Positions 50,101 to 63,347 of a stretch of 64,000 bases of DNA are shown piece after piece. Location: the NCBI GenBank assembly GCA_020137815.1, contig CM035359.1, forward strand, positions 4,312,032-4,376,031, in the 5' to 3' direction. The DNA is from Hormiphora californensis. Lineage: Eukaryota; Ctenophora; Tentaculata; Cydippida; Pleurobrachiidae. Position 1 is the first letter of the stretch, and each line of letters starts with the position of its first letter. Below the pieces are notes generated by a model. It had not been told where the DNA came from. It was given only the letters and a program-made list of their open reading frames with translations, and made no database searches. A program made the position numbers and the translations under genes.

Positions 50101-53100
50101 GAAACGAATTACTCCCCGATCAGGCCTCAACTATAAGGCCCTAACTACCGTGGTAACCCTGACGACAGTGTTCCTAACAACCTGGTCCCTTTACCTATTC
50201 GGGGCACTAAGGAACCTAGTGGGCGGTGTCAACAAGTCAAATGATGGGTTCGCACTGGCCGAGAGTTCTTTGATTTGTATTGGAGTCATGGTGAATCCAA
50301 TCCTGTATACAATTACCAATCGCAGGTTCTGCCTTTATGTCCGGTCCTTGGTATGCAAGAGGGTGGAGGACGAAATAGAACCTCTTATTATTCATAGTTA
50401 GAACAGAAGATGAGGGGAAGAACCCAGTATTCCAGGTTCCTAAGTCGTCTTTAACAAACGAACAAACACACAGAACACTCCGTATTTTCCTAGTCTCAAC
50501 TGCCAATTAATTCTTGGAAACCTTTTAAAAACAATTTCGTTGGTAAAATTTAATGATTTTTCTTTTGAAGATAGGGGAAGCTCTATGAAAAGTATTTGTC
50601 TTATTAAGTTGTGTTTTTATCTTCGTACACGGACACCATGGTCTTTTTGGTTGGTCCTATATGGTGCACCATAGGACCAACCAAAAGAGACCGTTCCATA
50701 AAAATCTATGAAACCAAACCACCCACTCTACCCACAGACACCGCGTATTAAATAAACGGAATGGAACAAATCCTTGTGTTTTAATAACGTACCTACTACA
50801 AAGTCAATATTAAGTTGAGCCGTATAAGTATCCACTTTCTGATTGACGGCTCGGCAGATGAGAGTGCCCACATCACTTTCCCGAGCAGAAATAACACGAA
50901 GGACAGAGGTAACTTTGTTGGAAGTCGCCTGCTGGGTCACGGTATACCTGTGAAAAAGGGGATGAGCTAGGGGGTATTATATTAGTAGCTGCCCCATACA
51001 CGATCAGAGGACGCACAGGAACACTGTGAGACAGCTGTATCAGAGTACCTCAGTATGGAGTGGCTTAGGGCTTAGGATATGGAGATAAGCACCCAGTTTA
51101 CACAGTGATTGGGAGAGACCTCTGACTTTTTATAGAGTGGTGACAACTTATTCACGGATTTTAGAAATACGGCACACGTGGAATCTGCTGAATCACAAGT
51201 AGACAACTAGGGAAAAAGAGAAATAATTCCCCCAGCAATGAAATTACCTATCATCATAAGACGCAGATATCTCAGCACCATCTTTATACCACGTCACTAC
51301 TGGGACAGGGTAGCCCAGCGCGATGCATGTTATCCAAATGTTCTGTGAGTAAACCGCCTCTGCAATATCCGGCCCCTCAATTGAAACTGGTAGGGTCATA
51401 TCTGGAAAAAGTCGATGGGATAAGCTGAGAAAACAAGGTTAGCTTAGTAAAATGTTTCCAAGATCTCAGATGCAGCTCTCGTGCTGCTCGCGGAATACAC
51501 CGATCGAGCGGAGCGAGTTTTACACGTGTTAACTTACTCTTGACAGTAACTGACATGTAAGATTGTGTTATCTCAAGGGTGTTATAACAAAAACATTGAT
51601 ACATCCCCGCCTCCGTCATTTCCAGCCCACTCATTATCAGACTGCCATCCTCTTGCTAGTGGGAGAGAGAGGAGGGGTTGTTGGGATATTAAATGGGAGA
51701 GGGGGGGGGGGGTGTTGGGATATTAGATTGGGGGGTGATGGAGGTTGTGGTGGGGGTGGGGTGGGGTGGGGTGGGGTGGTGTACTGGGGTGTTCCAGCCC
51801 ATTCATTATCAGACTACCGTCTTCTTGCTAGTGAGGAAGGGGAGGATGTCGTGATATTGAATTGGGGGATGGGTGTTGGGGTACTTGACAGATATTGGAT
51901 CATCCAATCATTAATCTGGCTGTCATGTATTCCCATGTACCTGTAGCTTCAACTCTTGATATATCGAAAAAGGGGTGCCGAACCCGAATGATATAATATG
52001 ATCATGGCACATACCTGAAATCGGTCTCCATCCACAATAGATTGCCCATCCCGTAACCAAAGAACAGATGGTGGGGCGGTTGGATCTCCGCTAGTGTATG
52101 GGGTGCCTGCAAATAAGATTAAAATTGAAATGTGACCATGCATGCTATGTACTACTAATATGTATTGTTTAGTTGATATGGGCTGATGGTTTGAATAGCG
52201 CTACAATTGAGTAATTGATTCAGTGGATATTTGGTTTGCACTTTATATGGAGATCATGAGATAATGAAACCAGCGAATTACCTGAGCATTGACAATCAAA
52301 AGTAAGGGGAGTAAGATGTTCCACAGTTTTAGCAGAGAGAACGGTATCAAATGCTATATCCTCTGAAAATAAGTATTGATTAGAACCTATTTACTAATTA
52401 TCTTTACCTAATCAAATAATTATAATTTACTGAATCAACCTCTCTCTCTTTACCGATAACATAAAGGCGGACGACGACAACTGCGCTATCCGTGTATACG
52501 TTGCTGTACTGGCCCCAGTATGTACCCCTGTCTTCTGTTTTAACGTTCCTAATTGAGATATCAGTTATAAACTAATAATAGTAATATTATGAATGGAGAT
52601 ATCAGAATCAAAATTATAACAGTCCGTCATACACATTTTTATATGGAATTTTGTGCTCGTATTTTCTGTCAGAATCTGTATAACACGCACGTGAATTTGA
52701 GCCGCGGCGCGGCGCATCTGCACGTGCGGGTTTTCAAGAGAGAGTGAGAGACAAACGTACAACGTTAATGTGCGTCTCTCTCTTTAATCTCGCACGTGAA
52801 TTTGAGCCGCGGCGCGGCGCATCTGCACGTGCGGTTCTTCCAGATAGAAATTCCAAATAGAAATCCAAGATAGAAATTCCAAATAAAAATGTGTATGACG
52901 CCGTGTAATGCAGCTGTTGAATGTTGGTTTATCAATTGTACATACGATATGAGGAGTTGTCGGCCGTAGTCAGCGGTCGAGAACCGGCTCCCGGAAGAAG
53001 TATCAATCTCAGTTGACACACCCAAGGTCCATTTGTATTGGGGAACAGGCCAACCTATAACACACAAGTTAGCAACTTCATAACTATGTATCCGTCGAAG

Positions 53101-55463
53101 CTGAAGCTGAGTAGCGTCTAAATACAAGTTCCACAATCGATACAGTGTATGGGCCGTCGACGAAATTTTATGGTTAGTTGCAATAGTTAATTTTCGAATG
53201 ACGTCATTATATTTATTAATATCTATAGAAGTTAGGTTAGGGCTGTGACTGCTATATTTGGTTTAGCAGATATAGTGCTCACTTGGTGACATAGACACTT
53301 GGCGCGACCGAGATTGCGGGGGTCGCGCCAGGTGTCTATGTCACCAAGTACTCACCTGTAGCCCCGGCTGTCAGAACAGCGTCATCTCCTTTCTTAACTA
53401 GCACATAATGGTCTTGCACGAACTTTTGGGCGTACGTTCCTTGCCCGTCCACTAAAAGATATGATTTAAATTGAAATACATTTTGTTAGTGTATATTGCA
53501 ATATAACTGTGAAGTAAATGTATAATGTATAATGTATAACTGTGAAGTAAATGTCTTGAATCTGTGATACATTCAACTGTACAATATATACCTTGTATAT
53601 CAATGGTTGCGGCACTGGTTTGTCTTCGCTCCGGGTTTGCATTAACGTTGACTGCTTCACAAGCGTAATCACCACTGTTAGTTTTGGATGAAAGAGTTAT
53701 TAAACTCAGAGAAATTATAATTAATTATAGTTAGTTAACCAAATTAAGTTAATTCTAATACCTGTCAGATGTAGAAGGATTGAAAATGATGAGAGACCCA
53801 TACTCCGATTCACTCTTGTACTCTTGAAACATGTTTTCCACCGACTGAGGAACAATGGATGAACAGTTGATGATGGACGACTCAAAGTTTTAATCCAGGA
53901 AAAGACTTATTGATTATTGAAGAACAATGTTATGTTATACACAGCTGCAGCTGTGATCATAGTGTAGGGGTCAGCACACACCAAAGTTAAAATTAAAATC
54001 AAAATTAAAATTTTGACGTGTGCTGACCCTAAAAGTAGAACGGTATTCCGCGCCGTTGACTAATTTTGATCATGATGTAACCAACAAGATACGCCTAGAT
54101 GGCTGCAGCTTTTGTTCCAAAACCCTCGAAGTACGTTGTAAAGTAGGTACCCTACAGGAACCGACCGAAACAAGTAAACACGTGTACTAAACAACCAATC
54201 AGAACTCGTTATTTAGGTCACGTGACTGGTTATCAGCCAATCAGGCACTAGTATTTCCTGATTCGGTCGGTTCCTGTCACTCACACTACGGTGAAGGTGT
54301 ACTATACCTCAACAAGATTCCCATCCTTGTACCAGTTGATGGTAGCAGCGGGATTACTGGGCGGTGGTTGGCAGGGAATCTTCAGATAACTTTGCGAGTT
54401 TGTCACGGTTTGAGCTTCGGGGTAGTCCGCGAACTCAGATTCCAAATCTAAATGAAGCGTTAATTAACTGAGTTAATTAATGGTTGGTGGTCGTCACCAC
54501 AAGGATAATTGCTGCAGTGAATATAACTTACTAAAGAGTAAAGTTACTATTTAAAACACTTGGTTACAAAGTCACCCCAGATATTACTATACGCGCGTTG
54601 AGGGCCGGTGACTTCGTAACCATGACAACTGTACTAACATGTAACAATAACGAGGGCCCCCTGACTGACAAGACTGTAACCATATCCATCTGATAGTTGG
54701 CAGAAGTAGTACCCTCCCTCTTCCTTTTGGAGGTTTCCCAGAACTAGTGTACCACTCGTCCCTCCCGCCAAGGTAGTCCACGAACTGGGATAATGGGGCA
54801 ATTATATAATTATATTTAGGTTAGGGATTAGATGAGAGGTTTTTAGTTAGGACACAACTACCTAATTAACCTGCAGTTACCTTGTGCAGTTACCCTAACT
54901 AACTACCAAATTACAGGAGTGATTCCTATAGGAGTTTCTTACCCTAATATTCTTTTAATCACCTAATTACCCTAATTACCCTAATTACCCTAACCTAATT
55001 ACCCGCTAATTACCTGATAACAGGGGTGATATCGACAGTAAATAGCCAGGAAATGGTCGGAGTTCCGATTGTGGCTGTTCCAGCACAAGACAGTGTAACA
55101 GAGCTACCCAACGTTGTCATGGTTTTACTCTTAGGTTGCACTGTTATCGTCATCTTTGGCTCTGAAATTTACCAAACTTGTTATTATTTAGTTTACCTAT
55201 TACTAACTATTTAAGTTGAAGCAAATTGAATTATCAGAAGCCGGAAGCCTGTAACTATTGTTTATGAGTGGTACGAAAATGTGAATTAATGTGAACTCGT
55301 CTGTATCTCAAAAAATACCAGTAGTCCTATAGTTTCATTCAATACCTGGTTTTTCGCCTGACGGCAGCAGGAAATTGTCTGTAGCTGTAGACTTGACGGT
55401 TCTGCATTTCAGTATTGTCGGCAGGACAATAAAACATAAAAAGCAACCCAGCAATCGCTGCAT
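45462..55463 (-). CDS. Six-Ig-domain type I membrane receptor, two possible tails
   Basis: Exons 1-19 (minus): 55346-55463, 55014-55161, 54639-54784, 54308-54447, 53762-53844, 53592-53674, 53356-53451, 52946-53054, 52454-52548, 52282-52362, 52015-52106, 51538-51655, 51248-51401, 50793-50947, 49005-49120, 48824-48895, 48594-48681, 48369-48446, 48116-48244. All join in phase. The product begins with a signal peptide (MQRLLGCFLCFIVLPTI) and has six Ig-like domains of about 100 residues each (W/C motifs such as INWYKDG...GDYACEAVN and VTWYKDG...VGTLICRAVN), then a short stalk and a membrane helix GSAGGICGLFLVLSILILLY. Exon 19 fits exon 47426-47832 (Pro/Arg/Thr-rich tail, 835 residues in total) or skips to 47064-47100 and five further exons ending at 45462 (883 residues). 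Likely an adhesion or recognition receptor; no kinase or phosphatase domain. Confidence 0.8.
45766..45841. repeat. (GT)n microsatellite
   Basis: About 76 bp of pure GT, followed at 45843-45905 by the CCAATGCTCTGACC/CTCGCGCGAGAA element also found at 12.1 kb, and then a few more GT units. The small element appears to have inserted in the microsatellite. Confidence 0.9.
46282..46364. mobile_element. 83-bp hairpin MITE in a tail intron
   Basis: CCATATAGGTTGTTAGCATC and its exact complement bound a short loop, between tail exons of the Ig receptor. Confidence 0.65.
47426..47832 (-). CDS. Ig receptor: short-isoform terminal exon
   Basis: It follows CGAGTTACAG and joins the phase-1 end of the transmembrane exon. 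It encodes 134 residues including ISPPPRTLLSRIQRTLP, IPPPKRRNMATQTTPPPADL and a final KDQNVFF. It is rich in Pro, Arg and Ser/Thr, suitable for SH3-type binding (inference). Downstream DNA (47277-47410) is a tandem repeat of TCACCATGGTGAC units. Confidence 0.7.
49489..50401 (+). pseudogene. Nested class A GPCR with a one-base frameshift
   Basis: It lies on the opposite strand within the Ig-receptor intron between 49121 and 50792. The first frame (ATG 49489) encodes helices 1-3: MNLIRWFSIIFFAMATLFG, LSGNTLIIYSSVRYN, FVRNLAVADLIYTALGV, and the ICL2 approach TITFITVHKM. The second frame continues from about 49814 with PFRDMISSSLASGFLG, helices 4-7 and NPILYTITNRRF (NPxxY) to a stop at 50401. Ignoring one base near 49811-49814 (GCAAGGTG) gives a single 303-residue, intronless receptor. 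The DRY position reads TVHKM. It is either a recent pseudogene or an indel error in the assembly. Ligand unknown. Confidence 0.75.
51795..51845. repeat. Partial duplication of Ig-receptor exon 12 and its acceptor
   Basis: CATTATCAGACTACCGTCTT plus CTTGCTAGTG repeats the start and 3' splice site of exon 12 (51610-51665). A G-rich tract lies between. The second copy is a possible decoy acceptor upstream in the transcript. Confidence 0.7.
52625..52909. mobile_element. 285-bp MITE copy in Ig-receptor intron
   Basis: Same element as 31028-31311, opposite orientation, with both GTCATACACATTTTTAT-type ends. It lies in the intron between receptor exons 8 and 9. Confidence 0.85.
53291..53345. mobile_element. 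55-bp TTGGTGACATAGACAC MITE beside a splice donor
   Basis: A hairpin with TTGGTGACATAGACACTTGG and CACCAA ends, flanked by GTGCTCAC and GTACTCAC (one mismatch). It lies about 10 bp from the donor of receptor exon 7. Confidence 0.75.
54155..54276 (+). mobile_element. CAGGAACCGACCG MITE in Ig-receptor intron
   Basis: A complete copy with both ends and the GGTCACGTGACTGG core. It lies between exons 4 and 5. A separate hairpin with GTCAGCACAC ends lies at about 53980-54040. Confidence 0.8.
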
Positions 55464-56798
<1,335 letters not shown>

Positions 56799-58343
56799 CC
56801 ACGGATTGTTGGTCATGGTTAGCGAGTTGTGCCGTCAAAACGGTGATAGTTGTGAAAATAAAAATTACGGGAGCACTCTGGATCAATTCCTTGGTAACTT
56901 TTTCCATAATTTTTGTCAAAAATTCGAAAATTCATTTTTCATTCCTTCATTCATTTCTCGTTCATTCATGATGTGAGCATCCTAATTTTCCATCATTATG
57001 CTATTTTTCTTTGGCTTGAATTTATCTTTCCAATGAGCACCATAAAAATGAAATTGAAGCACCAGGTCACGCAGCAGTTGAGAAAATGTTCATGCATGAT
57101 TTTGGCTCTTTTTGCGACTTTCAAACAGCTGTATCACGGCTACCTTTCGTTCAATCTTCTTAAAACTTTGGGAAAACATTGGATAAGCAAAGATCTTTGC
57201 TCACAAGAAAAATCAAGGTCAAAGGTCAAAGTTCATTTTTCATTTTTGTTAGTTCATTCCGTTCATTCAGGAACCAACATCCCTAAAGTGATGAAAAGGT
57301 TTGGGTTTTGTTTGGCCCATGTCTTGCAATGAGAGAGAGGTGTAATAGGGTGTTTCCGGGCTAGTTTGTGGGTGTCCATGTGATCATGATGATATCTGAC
57401 ACCTTTTCTGAGCCATAATTAAGGGATTTTCTCAAATTCAAGCATGTAACTTGGTTTTTCTGCGACTAGTACCGTGCAACAATGTTATGAGATCTCATAA
57501 CACCTCAAAAATGATGATTAGCTCAATGAAATGAGTTGATTTATGATCAAAATTGTTCGTTTTGTTCAATTTGACATCGATTTTAATCTTTTCAATCATA
57601 AATCAACTCATTTCATTGAGCTAATCATCATTTTTGATGTTTTATGAGATCTCATAACATTGTCGCACAGTACTAATCGCAGAAAAACCAAGTTGCATGC
57701 TTAAATTTGAGAAATTCCCTTAATTATGGCTCAGAAAAGGTGTCAGATACCATCATGATCACATGGACACCTGCAAACTAGCCTGGAAACATGCTATTAC
57801 ACCTCTCTGTCATTGCAAGACATGGGCCAAACAAAACCCAAACCTTTTCATCACTTTAGGGATGTTGGTTCCTGAATGAACGGGATGAACTAACAAAAAT
57901 GAAAAATGAACTTTGACCTTTGACCTTGATTTTTCTTGTGAGCAAAGATCTTTGCTTATCCAATGTTTTCCCAAAGTTTTAAGAAGATTGAACGAAAGGT
58001 AGCCGTGATACAGCTGTTTGAAAGTCGCAAAAAGAGCCAAAATCATGCATGAACATTTTCTCAACTGCTGCGTGACCTGGTGCTTCAATTTCATTTTTAT
58101 GGTGCTCATTGGAAAGATAAATTCAAGCCAAAGAAAAATAGCATAATGATGGAAAATTAGGATGCTCACATCATGAATGAACGAGAAATGAATGAAGGAA
58201 TGAAAAATGAATTTTCGAATTTTTGACAAAAAATTATGGAAAAAGTTACCAAGGAATTGATCCAGAGTGCTCCCATAATTTTTATTCTCACAACTATCAC
58301 CGTTTTGCCGCACCACCTCGCTAACCATGACCAACAATCCGTG
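56799..58343. repeat. 1.5-kb near-perfect palindrome (foldback element)
   Basis: Two arms of about 750 bp, inverted and roughly 96-97% identical, meet near 57570 with a short loop. The outer ends are CCACGGATTGTTGGTCATGG and its complement. Mirror open frames of 139 and 175 residues in the arms are similar to each other, but rich in Phe, Ile and Ser and without coding character. No target duplication was found. Transcription through it would give a long double-stranded RNA hairpin. Confidence 0.85.
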
Positions 58344-59000
58344 GTGTCATGCATGCGTAGTTTAATGATCACAAAGTATACATGCAAGCTGTGCTGGTTG
58401 AATCAGTGTCAGGCAACCCAACAAGCTATACAACAAGCTGATAGAATGTACTGAACTCATCACCCGGTATACCAAGTTGGCCAACAGTTGGCTCCATTGC
58501 AACCTATTCTCGCGCGACGTCGATCTCACTCAGGTATCAATGTGGCCAAGGCCAACAGCAGGTGGTAAACGGGTAGAGACCGTTTCAGACGCATGTCTCT
58601 AGCCCGTCTGACTTTGCTCCGTCTAGACGCCGTCTGCGGCAAAAGAAGATTTACCACTCCAGCACAGCCTTTCTCGAGCCTCTCTCCCTACTATAGTTGT
58701 ACAAAACACCCCTGACAGGGCCACATTTACCATTTTTCACTGAACATCAATAATTCAGCTACAAAAGTGACAATTTCAAAAGTCATTTGATTTTGGGGAG
58801 CTGTTTGCTTGGCAATAAAATTTATTTGATTAACAAAATAGAAATTTACTCGACTTCAAAACAATACAAATGTATACAAAGCTCACACAAAACACATAAA
58901 CTATTAAGGCTCAATTTGAGCTAATTAATTCGCACACCGGTTAATAAATTAAATAAACATGTAATAATTAAAGTTTAAAAGTTAAAAAGTTAAAAATATT
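58344..59000. other. Intergenic / 3' flank of RhoGEF
   Basis: No gene. It contains CCGTCTAGACG-type motifs at about 58610-58635 and AT-rich DNA that probably forms the RhoGEF 3' UTR. No clear poly(A) signal was assigned. Confidence 0.45.
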
Positions 59001-62000
59001 TTAGTTTTCTTCCACATTTGTCAGTTCTCTAGCCCCTTCAACTTGCTTGCTGGATGTGTGTTGAAGTTCAGGTCCTCCTATTTCTAATTTGTTAACTTTC
59101 TCCTTCGGTGCTGGTTTCTCCTTTTTTGGGTTTGCCGAAATACTTTGACGCACCTTCTTAAAGAAGCCCTCTTTCTTCTGGGGGCATCCAGACTGGTATC
59201 CACTGGTAACCCCGCTAATATTTGTTAACACGCTCTCAAAACTGGCACTGACATTAGCCGATTTTCCATCTTTATCGTTCCCGGTGTAACTTTGAAGTAG
59301 CTCAACAGCAATGGTATGAAGGGCTTCCGTGTCGAATGTGAGTTGGGTAACGGATTGGATAAAATCCTTATCTTCCGTGGGCATATTTTCTTTCGCCATG
59401 ATTTCCAACTGAAGGTGAGAAGTTTATTAGGATGTGGGAATTTTCAGAATTGAGAACTCGAAACTTAATTTAATGCTTAAAGATGGACATTGCATTGTCA
59501 GTGTGGACATTGTCAGTGTGTACCTTAGCAGCTAGAAGTGAGAGAATCTCCGTGTCGAGTTCAGCGATAGATTTTCTAGATGCTTCCCTCCGGTTACTTT
59601 CTGCAGAGAAAAGATTGGGATAAACCAAATGGGGAATTAATTGACGGAGTTTAAAAATGTTTCATAGATTTCATCGTAAAATCGTAAAAATTTTACCTTC
59701 TATTTTAGCGATGGTGTGTGCCATACAAGCTTGACTTAGCTCTCTGTAAATCCTAATAAGGGAGAGGAATGGGTTATAGATTGTGCAAACAATCCCTTAT
59801 CCCAGAACAAATAAACAAATACTCGCGTCGCGTCTCGCTTTCATAAATTAAGAAATTAATAAATGTAAAAGCATAGAACTTACTTCTCGCATTTCTCTTT
59901 TGCCTCATTTTCGTATTTTAATTTCTTCTCTGGATCATTATCTTTTCCTTCAGGTACACAGACAATAGTGTACACTTTAGTCTCCGGTTGTGGAGTTGTA
60001 TCCGTTGAGACGATGAAAAATTTGCAGGGGTCTTCAGATTTCGTAACGTACACGTTGTTGTCTTCAAACGCTGCAGGTTCAGAGAAGGATTAGGTAATAC
60101 ATTATTATACTATATTATAATTTGTAGATGTCGCGTCGAAGTGGTGGTCGTTCGTTCAGTGCGTTTCTACGCGACGGTGCAGTGCTCCTTCATAAAACAC
60201 TTTATGTGACCAAAGCTGTAGCTGTAAAGCTGTTGCTCACACTTTTGGAACTTCCAGTGGAATTTTGTTAATATTTTCGAATGAATTTTAAGATGCCAGT
60301 ATTCATGGTTACCAATTCAGTTGTTGCCTAGCTAGACTCTGTTTCGCCCATCCCGCCCGCGAAACAAACATGTAAAGGAGGGTTAGAACATAACCATTCA
60401 GTTGCCATGGCAACCGTGTTATTGACGTTGAAAGGGCGAAAAGAACCGCCCGGCGAAGCCGGGTGGGTTGTCAAAAAGCCCTTACTTGAGGCGCACCCAA
60501 TGGGTGCGCTAGTATCATATATGATACAATAGGGGATATGTATAGGCCCGGATAGCGCGGAGAGTTGACATGATGTTTAGAGGCGGGGCTGTATCGAATG
60601 GGAAATCGAACGTGACCAGCTGATTCGATCTTCACCAAAATGGCCAAAGCTTACTGCAGTAACATACGGCGCAAGGTAGAACATTTAGAACAAGGCCTTT
60701 TCTGGGCGGGCCAAAAACATAATCTAAGCAGCACAGAGGGGGAGGTTGGGATCTAAACACTTGTTCAGCTAGTATCTTACCTATGCTTTGGACGTTGACT
60801 TCTGATTTCGTTTTGGATTTGCCTTTGGGTTTGGCTTCAGCTTCCTCACCTGCAGCACCAAGCTCAGCATTGTACATTGTATTTTCATCACTGGGGAACA
60901 GCACGATATGTTGATCATACAGCAACACATTCACCTGCAGATAGATAGAGAATATTATACACAATTAGTGCAATTGTTGAAGTTTCAAATTTCCAGATTT
61001 TTGTAATCTCTGTTATAATACAAAACGACGAAGTTGAGAAAGGGGGGAGCTTAGCGCCATAGTGACCCATACCCGGGCGGTATGACTCATACTATGAGGT
61101 TTGTGACCCAAAAAAACGACGAATATTGACCAAATCTAGAGAGGTGACGGCGCCACCAAGCATCTGTACAATATAGCGTAGTAGTAAAATGTGTAACTTA
61201 CATTCGTGTTAGTGTCTCCAAGTGTCGCCGAATAATTCATCTTACAGTCACCAGGTTTTAGAGACCCAGGATTTCCTTCTGGTTATCAACCAACCTCGGG
61301 CTGATTTCTCCACTCGTCCTTTGCTTTCCTCGCCCAAAGCGTGATCAACACTGATGAAAAAAAATCAATTAGTTATCAGATATTTCATGTTAGAGGTATC
61401 TAGTATATCATTTAGTTTTAACGACACGATCGATTCAAGCAATTCCCTGCAGTACCTATAAAATTAAATATATAGTACAGTCGGACCCCGATTTAGTGGC
61501 ATCCTCGGGGGAAAACAATCCTGCCACTAAATCGGGGTGCCACTAAATCGGGGTCAAATAATTTTAATTTCCTATATCGGGGGAAAAAAATCCTGCCACT
61601 AAATCGGGGTGCCACTAAATCGGGGGCCACTAAATCGGGGTCCGACTGTATATGATTTTGATCAGTAATGTCAACTTACGATCGAGCTAACGCATCAGCC
61701 TTCGTCATGCATTCGGTTAAAAGGTCAAACTCGGCAGTACCTTTAGCTGTGTACTTGTGAACCTAAAGGAGACCATGATTAGTGATAAATGGCATGATTT
61801 AAAATATGATAAATGTTCATCTAATTCTGAGTCATTAGTTTTAATAAGTGACCACATGTACTTGTACCAAGCACTAATTTCATTCCAACGACCAACACTA
61901 ACCGGTGTGATGACCATAATGTATCTAAAAGACTTCTGGAAAACACATGGTAGAAGATCCCTCAGGTTATTCCTTTGGGCGTAGTTTTTTTTGGCATTCT

Positions 62001-63347
62001 TCTCGCATTCTTTTACCATTTCAGCAAATTTATCGTTTTTCATTTGCTCCTATAAAATGAGAATTTAGGCAATAGGTTTGTCATATTACAGCTTTTAAAT
62101 ATGTAAATGCAAATGTACCGGGACCTAGTCTGGGGTATTAAACTCACCGCGAGAAATGTAGTATTTCCATTTGCACAAAACTTTATAAACTCAGAATTTA
62201 AAGCTGGTTGATTTATGAATTTTGCAATAACTTCAGCTAGTGCTAGGCCAGGATACTTTTTGGTCTCCGGGTCTACTAGCTTTAGCAAATCGTTCTTGAA
62301 CGGCCCTGATAGTGATAAAATAAATTTTAGAAGATTAAATTATGTACATAGTATGACATGACGGATGCTCGGGTAAATCGGGGCCCGACTAAATGCAAAT
62401 GACGAATAAAAAGAGCAAAAGGGAAGTATGTATGTATGTACATTACATACTACGTAATTTAATTATTGTCACTTACTGGTCAAATCGAGGAGTTCAGGAA
62501 TGTTTGGGAAGATCCTATCGCAAACCTCCTTACTGATAATTTTTAACAGAGGTTCCTGATACACCTGCAGAATTAAAGTACAAAGTTAGTAGCTAAATTA
62601 TATTATTAAATATTAATTATCATTATTAATTAATTATTAAACTATGTATGTACAGTCGGAGCCCGATTTACCGGGATCCTTGGGGGAAAGGGTTTTGCCC
62701 GGTAAATCGGGGTGCCCGGTATATCGGGGTCAAATACCGTTATTTTCCCATATCGGGGGAAGTTTATCCTCACCCCTGTTACACTTCGCTTCATGATGAA
62801 GTATTAACGTTAAACTTACATGTTTCAGAATTAAAAGATTCTTAATAAATGTTCTCTCTGCGTTGACAATCTCGTAAATAGCGTTTTGTTTATCACATTC
62901 TATCTTGTTTTCCCTACTTTCGGCCTTAAACGTATCCATCTCCTGCAATGAAGAAAAGTTATAACTAAAGTCGAAATTTGTACCTACTCTATCCAGACAG
63001 AGTTCAAACCTCGTCTTCGTCCGATTACCGTCCAGACTGAGACCCGTAGCATTGTATAAGCAACGACGTTTGACCCAGTCTATAACCCTTCTAAGCTTGA
63101 TCAAACACGTTTTTACCCCGGGTCTCAAGCCATTTTCTGCCATTTGCATTTTAGCCAATTTTATCAAAACCCGTCTAGACGGTATACCGTCTGGACACGG
63201 ATGCTAGCAATTCAATTGCCCTAAAATTAATATAACGACAGAACTCACCTCCATCGATTTGAAGTAGACACTCGCCCATACTTTACAGTTGTGATGGTCA
63301 AAAGCCAGTTCAGCCTGAGCTTCAGGGTCGTTTACTATGGCTGACAT
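59001..63347 (-). CDS. DH-PH Rho guanine-nucleotide exchange factor
   Basis: Exons (minus): 63249-63347, 62820-62942, 62477-62564, 62148-62305, 61903-62049, 61680-61762, 61295-61350, 61202-61278, 60781-60934, 59884-60070, 59697-59752, 59524-59600, 59001-59408; 570 residues. The DH domain (about 45-250) starts AIYEIVNAERTFIKNLLILK and includes LLKIISKEVCDRIFPNIPEL, LRDLLPCVFQKSFRYIMVIT and a closing ALARSVDHALGEESKGR helix. The PH-like domain (about 252-410) has a GDCKMNYSATL strand, VNVLLYDQHIVLFPSDEN, a Lys-rich insert, and a C-terminal helix before KCEKIYREL. The Ser/Lys-rich tail ends TNVEEN. By family, it would activate Rho GTPases at membranes; subfamily unknown. Between 61295 and 61278 the frame is kept only if 16 nt (61279-61294) are skipped. 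Confidence 0.85.
60325..60392. repeat. GTTCTAACCCT...GTCTAGCTAG repeat in intron
   Basis: The minus strand reads GTTCTAACCCTCCTTTACAT then TTTCGCGGGCGGGATGGGCG and GTCTAGCTAGGCAAC. Partial copies lie at 13.07/13.65 kb (split by another element) and at 47.88 kb. Two GC hairpins (CCCGGCGAAGCCGGG and GGCGCACCCAATGGGTGCGC) follow at 60445-60520. All lie within RhoGEF introns. Confidence 0.6.
61478..61648. mobile_element. Pogo/Tigger-like MITE with TA duplication
   Basis: Ends CAGTCGGACCCCGATTTAG and the complement, flanked by TA on each side. Internal units AATCCTGCCACTAAATCGGG repeat. The end sequence and TA target are typical of pogo-like elements (inference). Related fragments lie at 47.98, 62.35 and 62.65-62.77 kb. 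It lies in the RhoGEF intron between 61350 and 61680. Confidence 0.75.

Noticed and set aside
56913-58337. Two similar frames of 139 and 175 residues, FSFIHDVSILIF-like
   Set aside because: They are mirror images in the palindrome arms, hydrophobic and without motifs; best explained by the inverted repeat.
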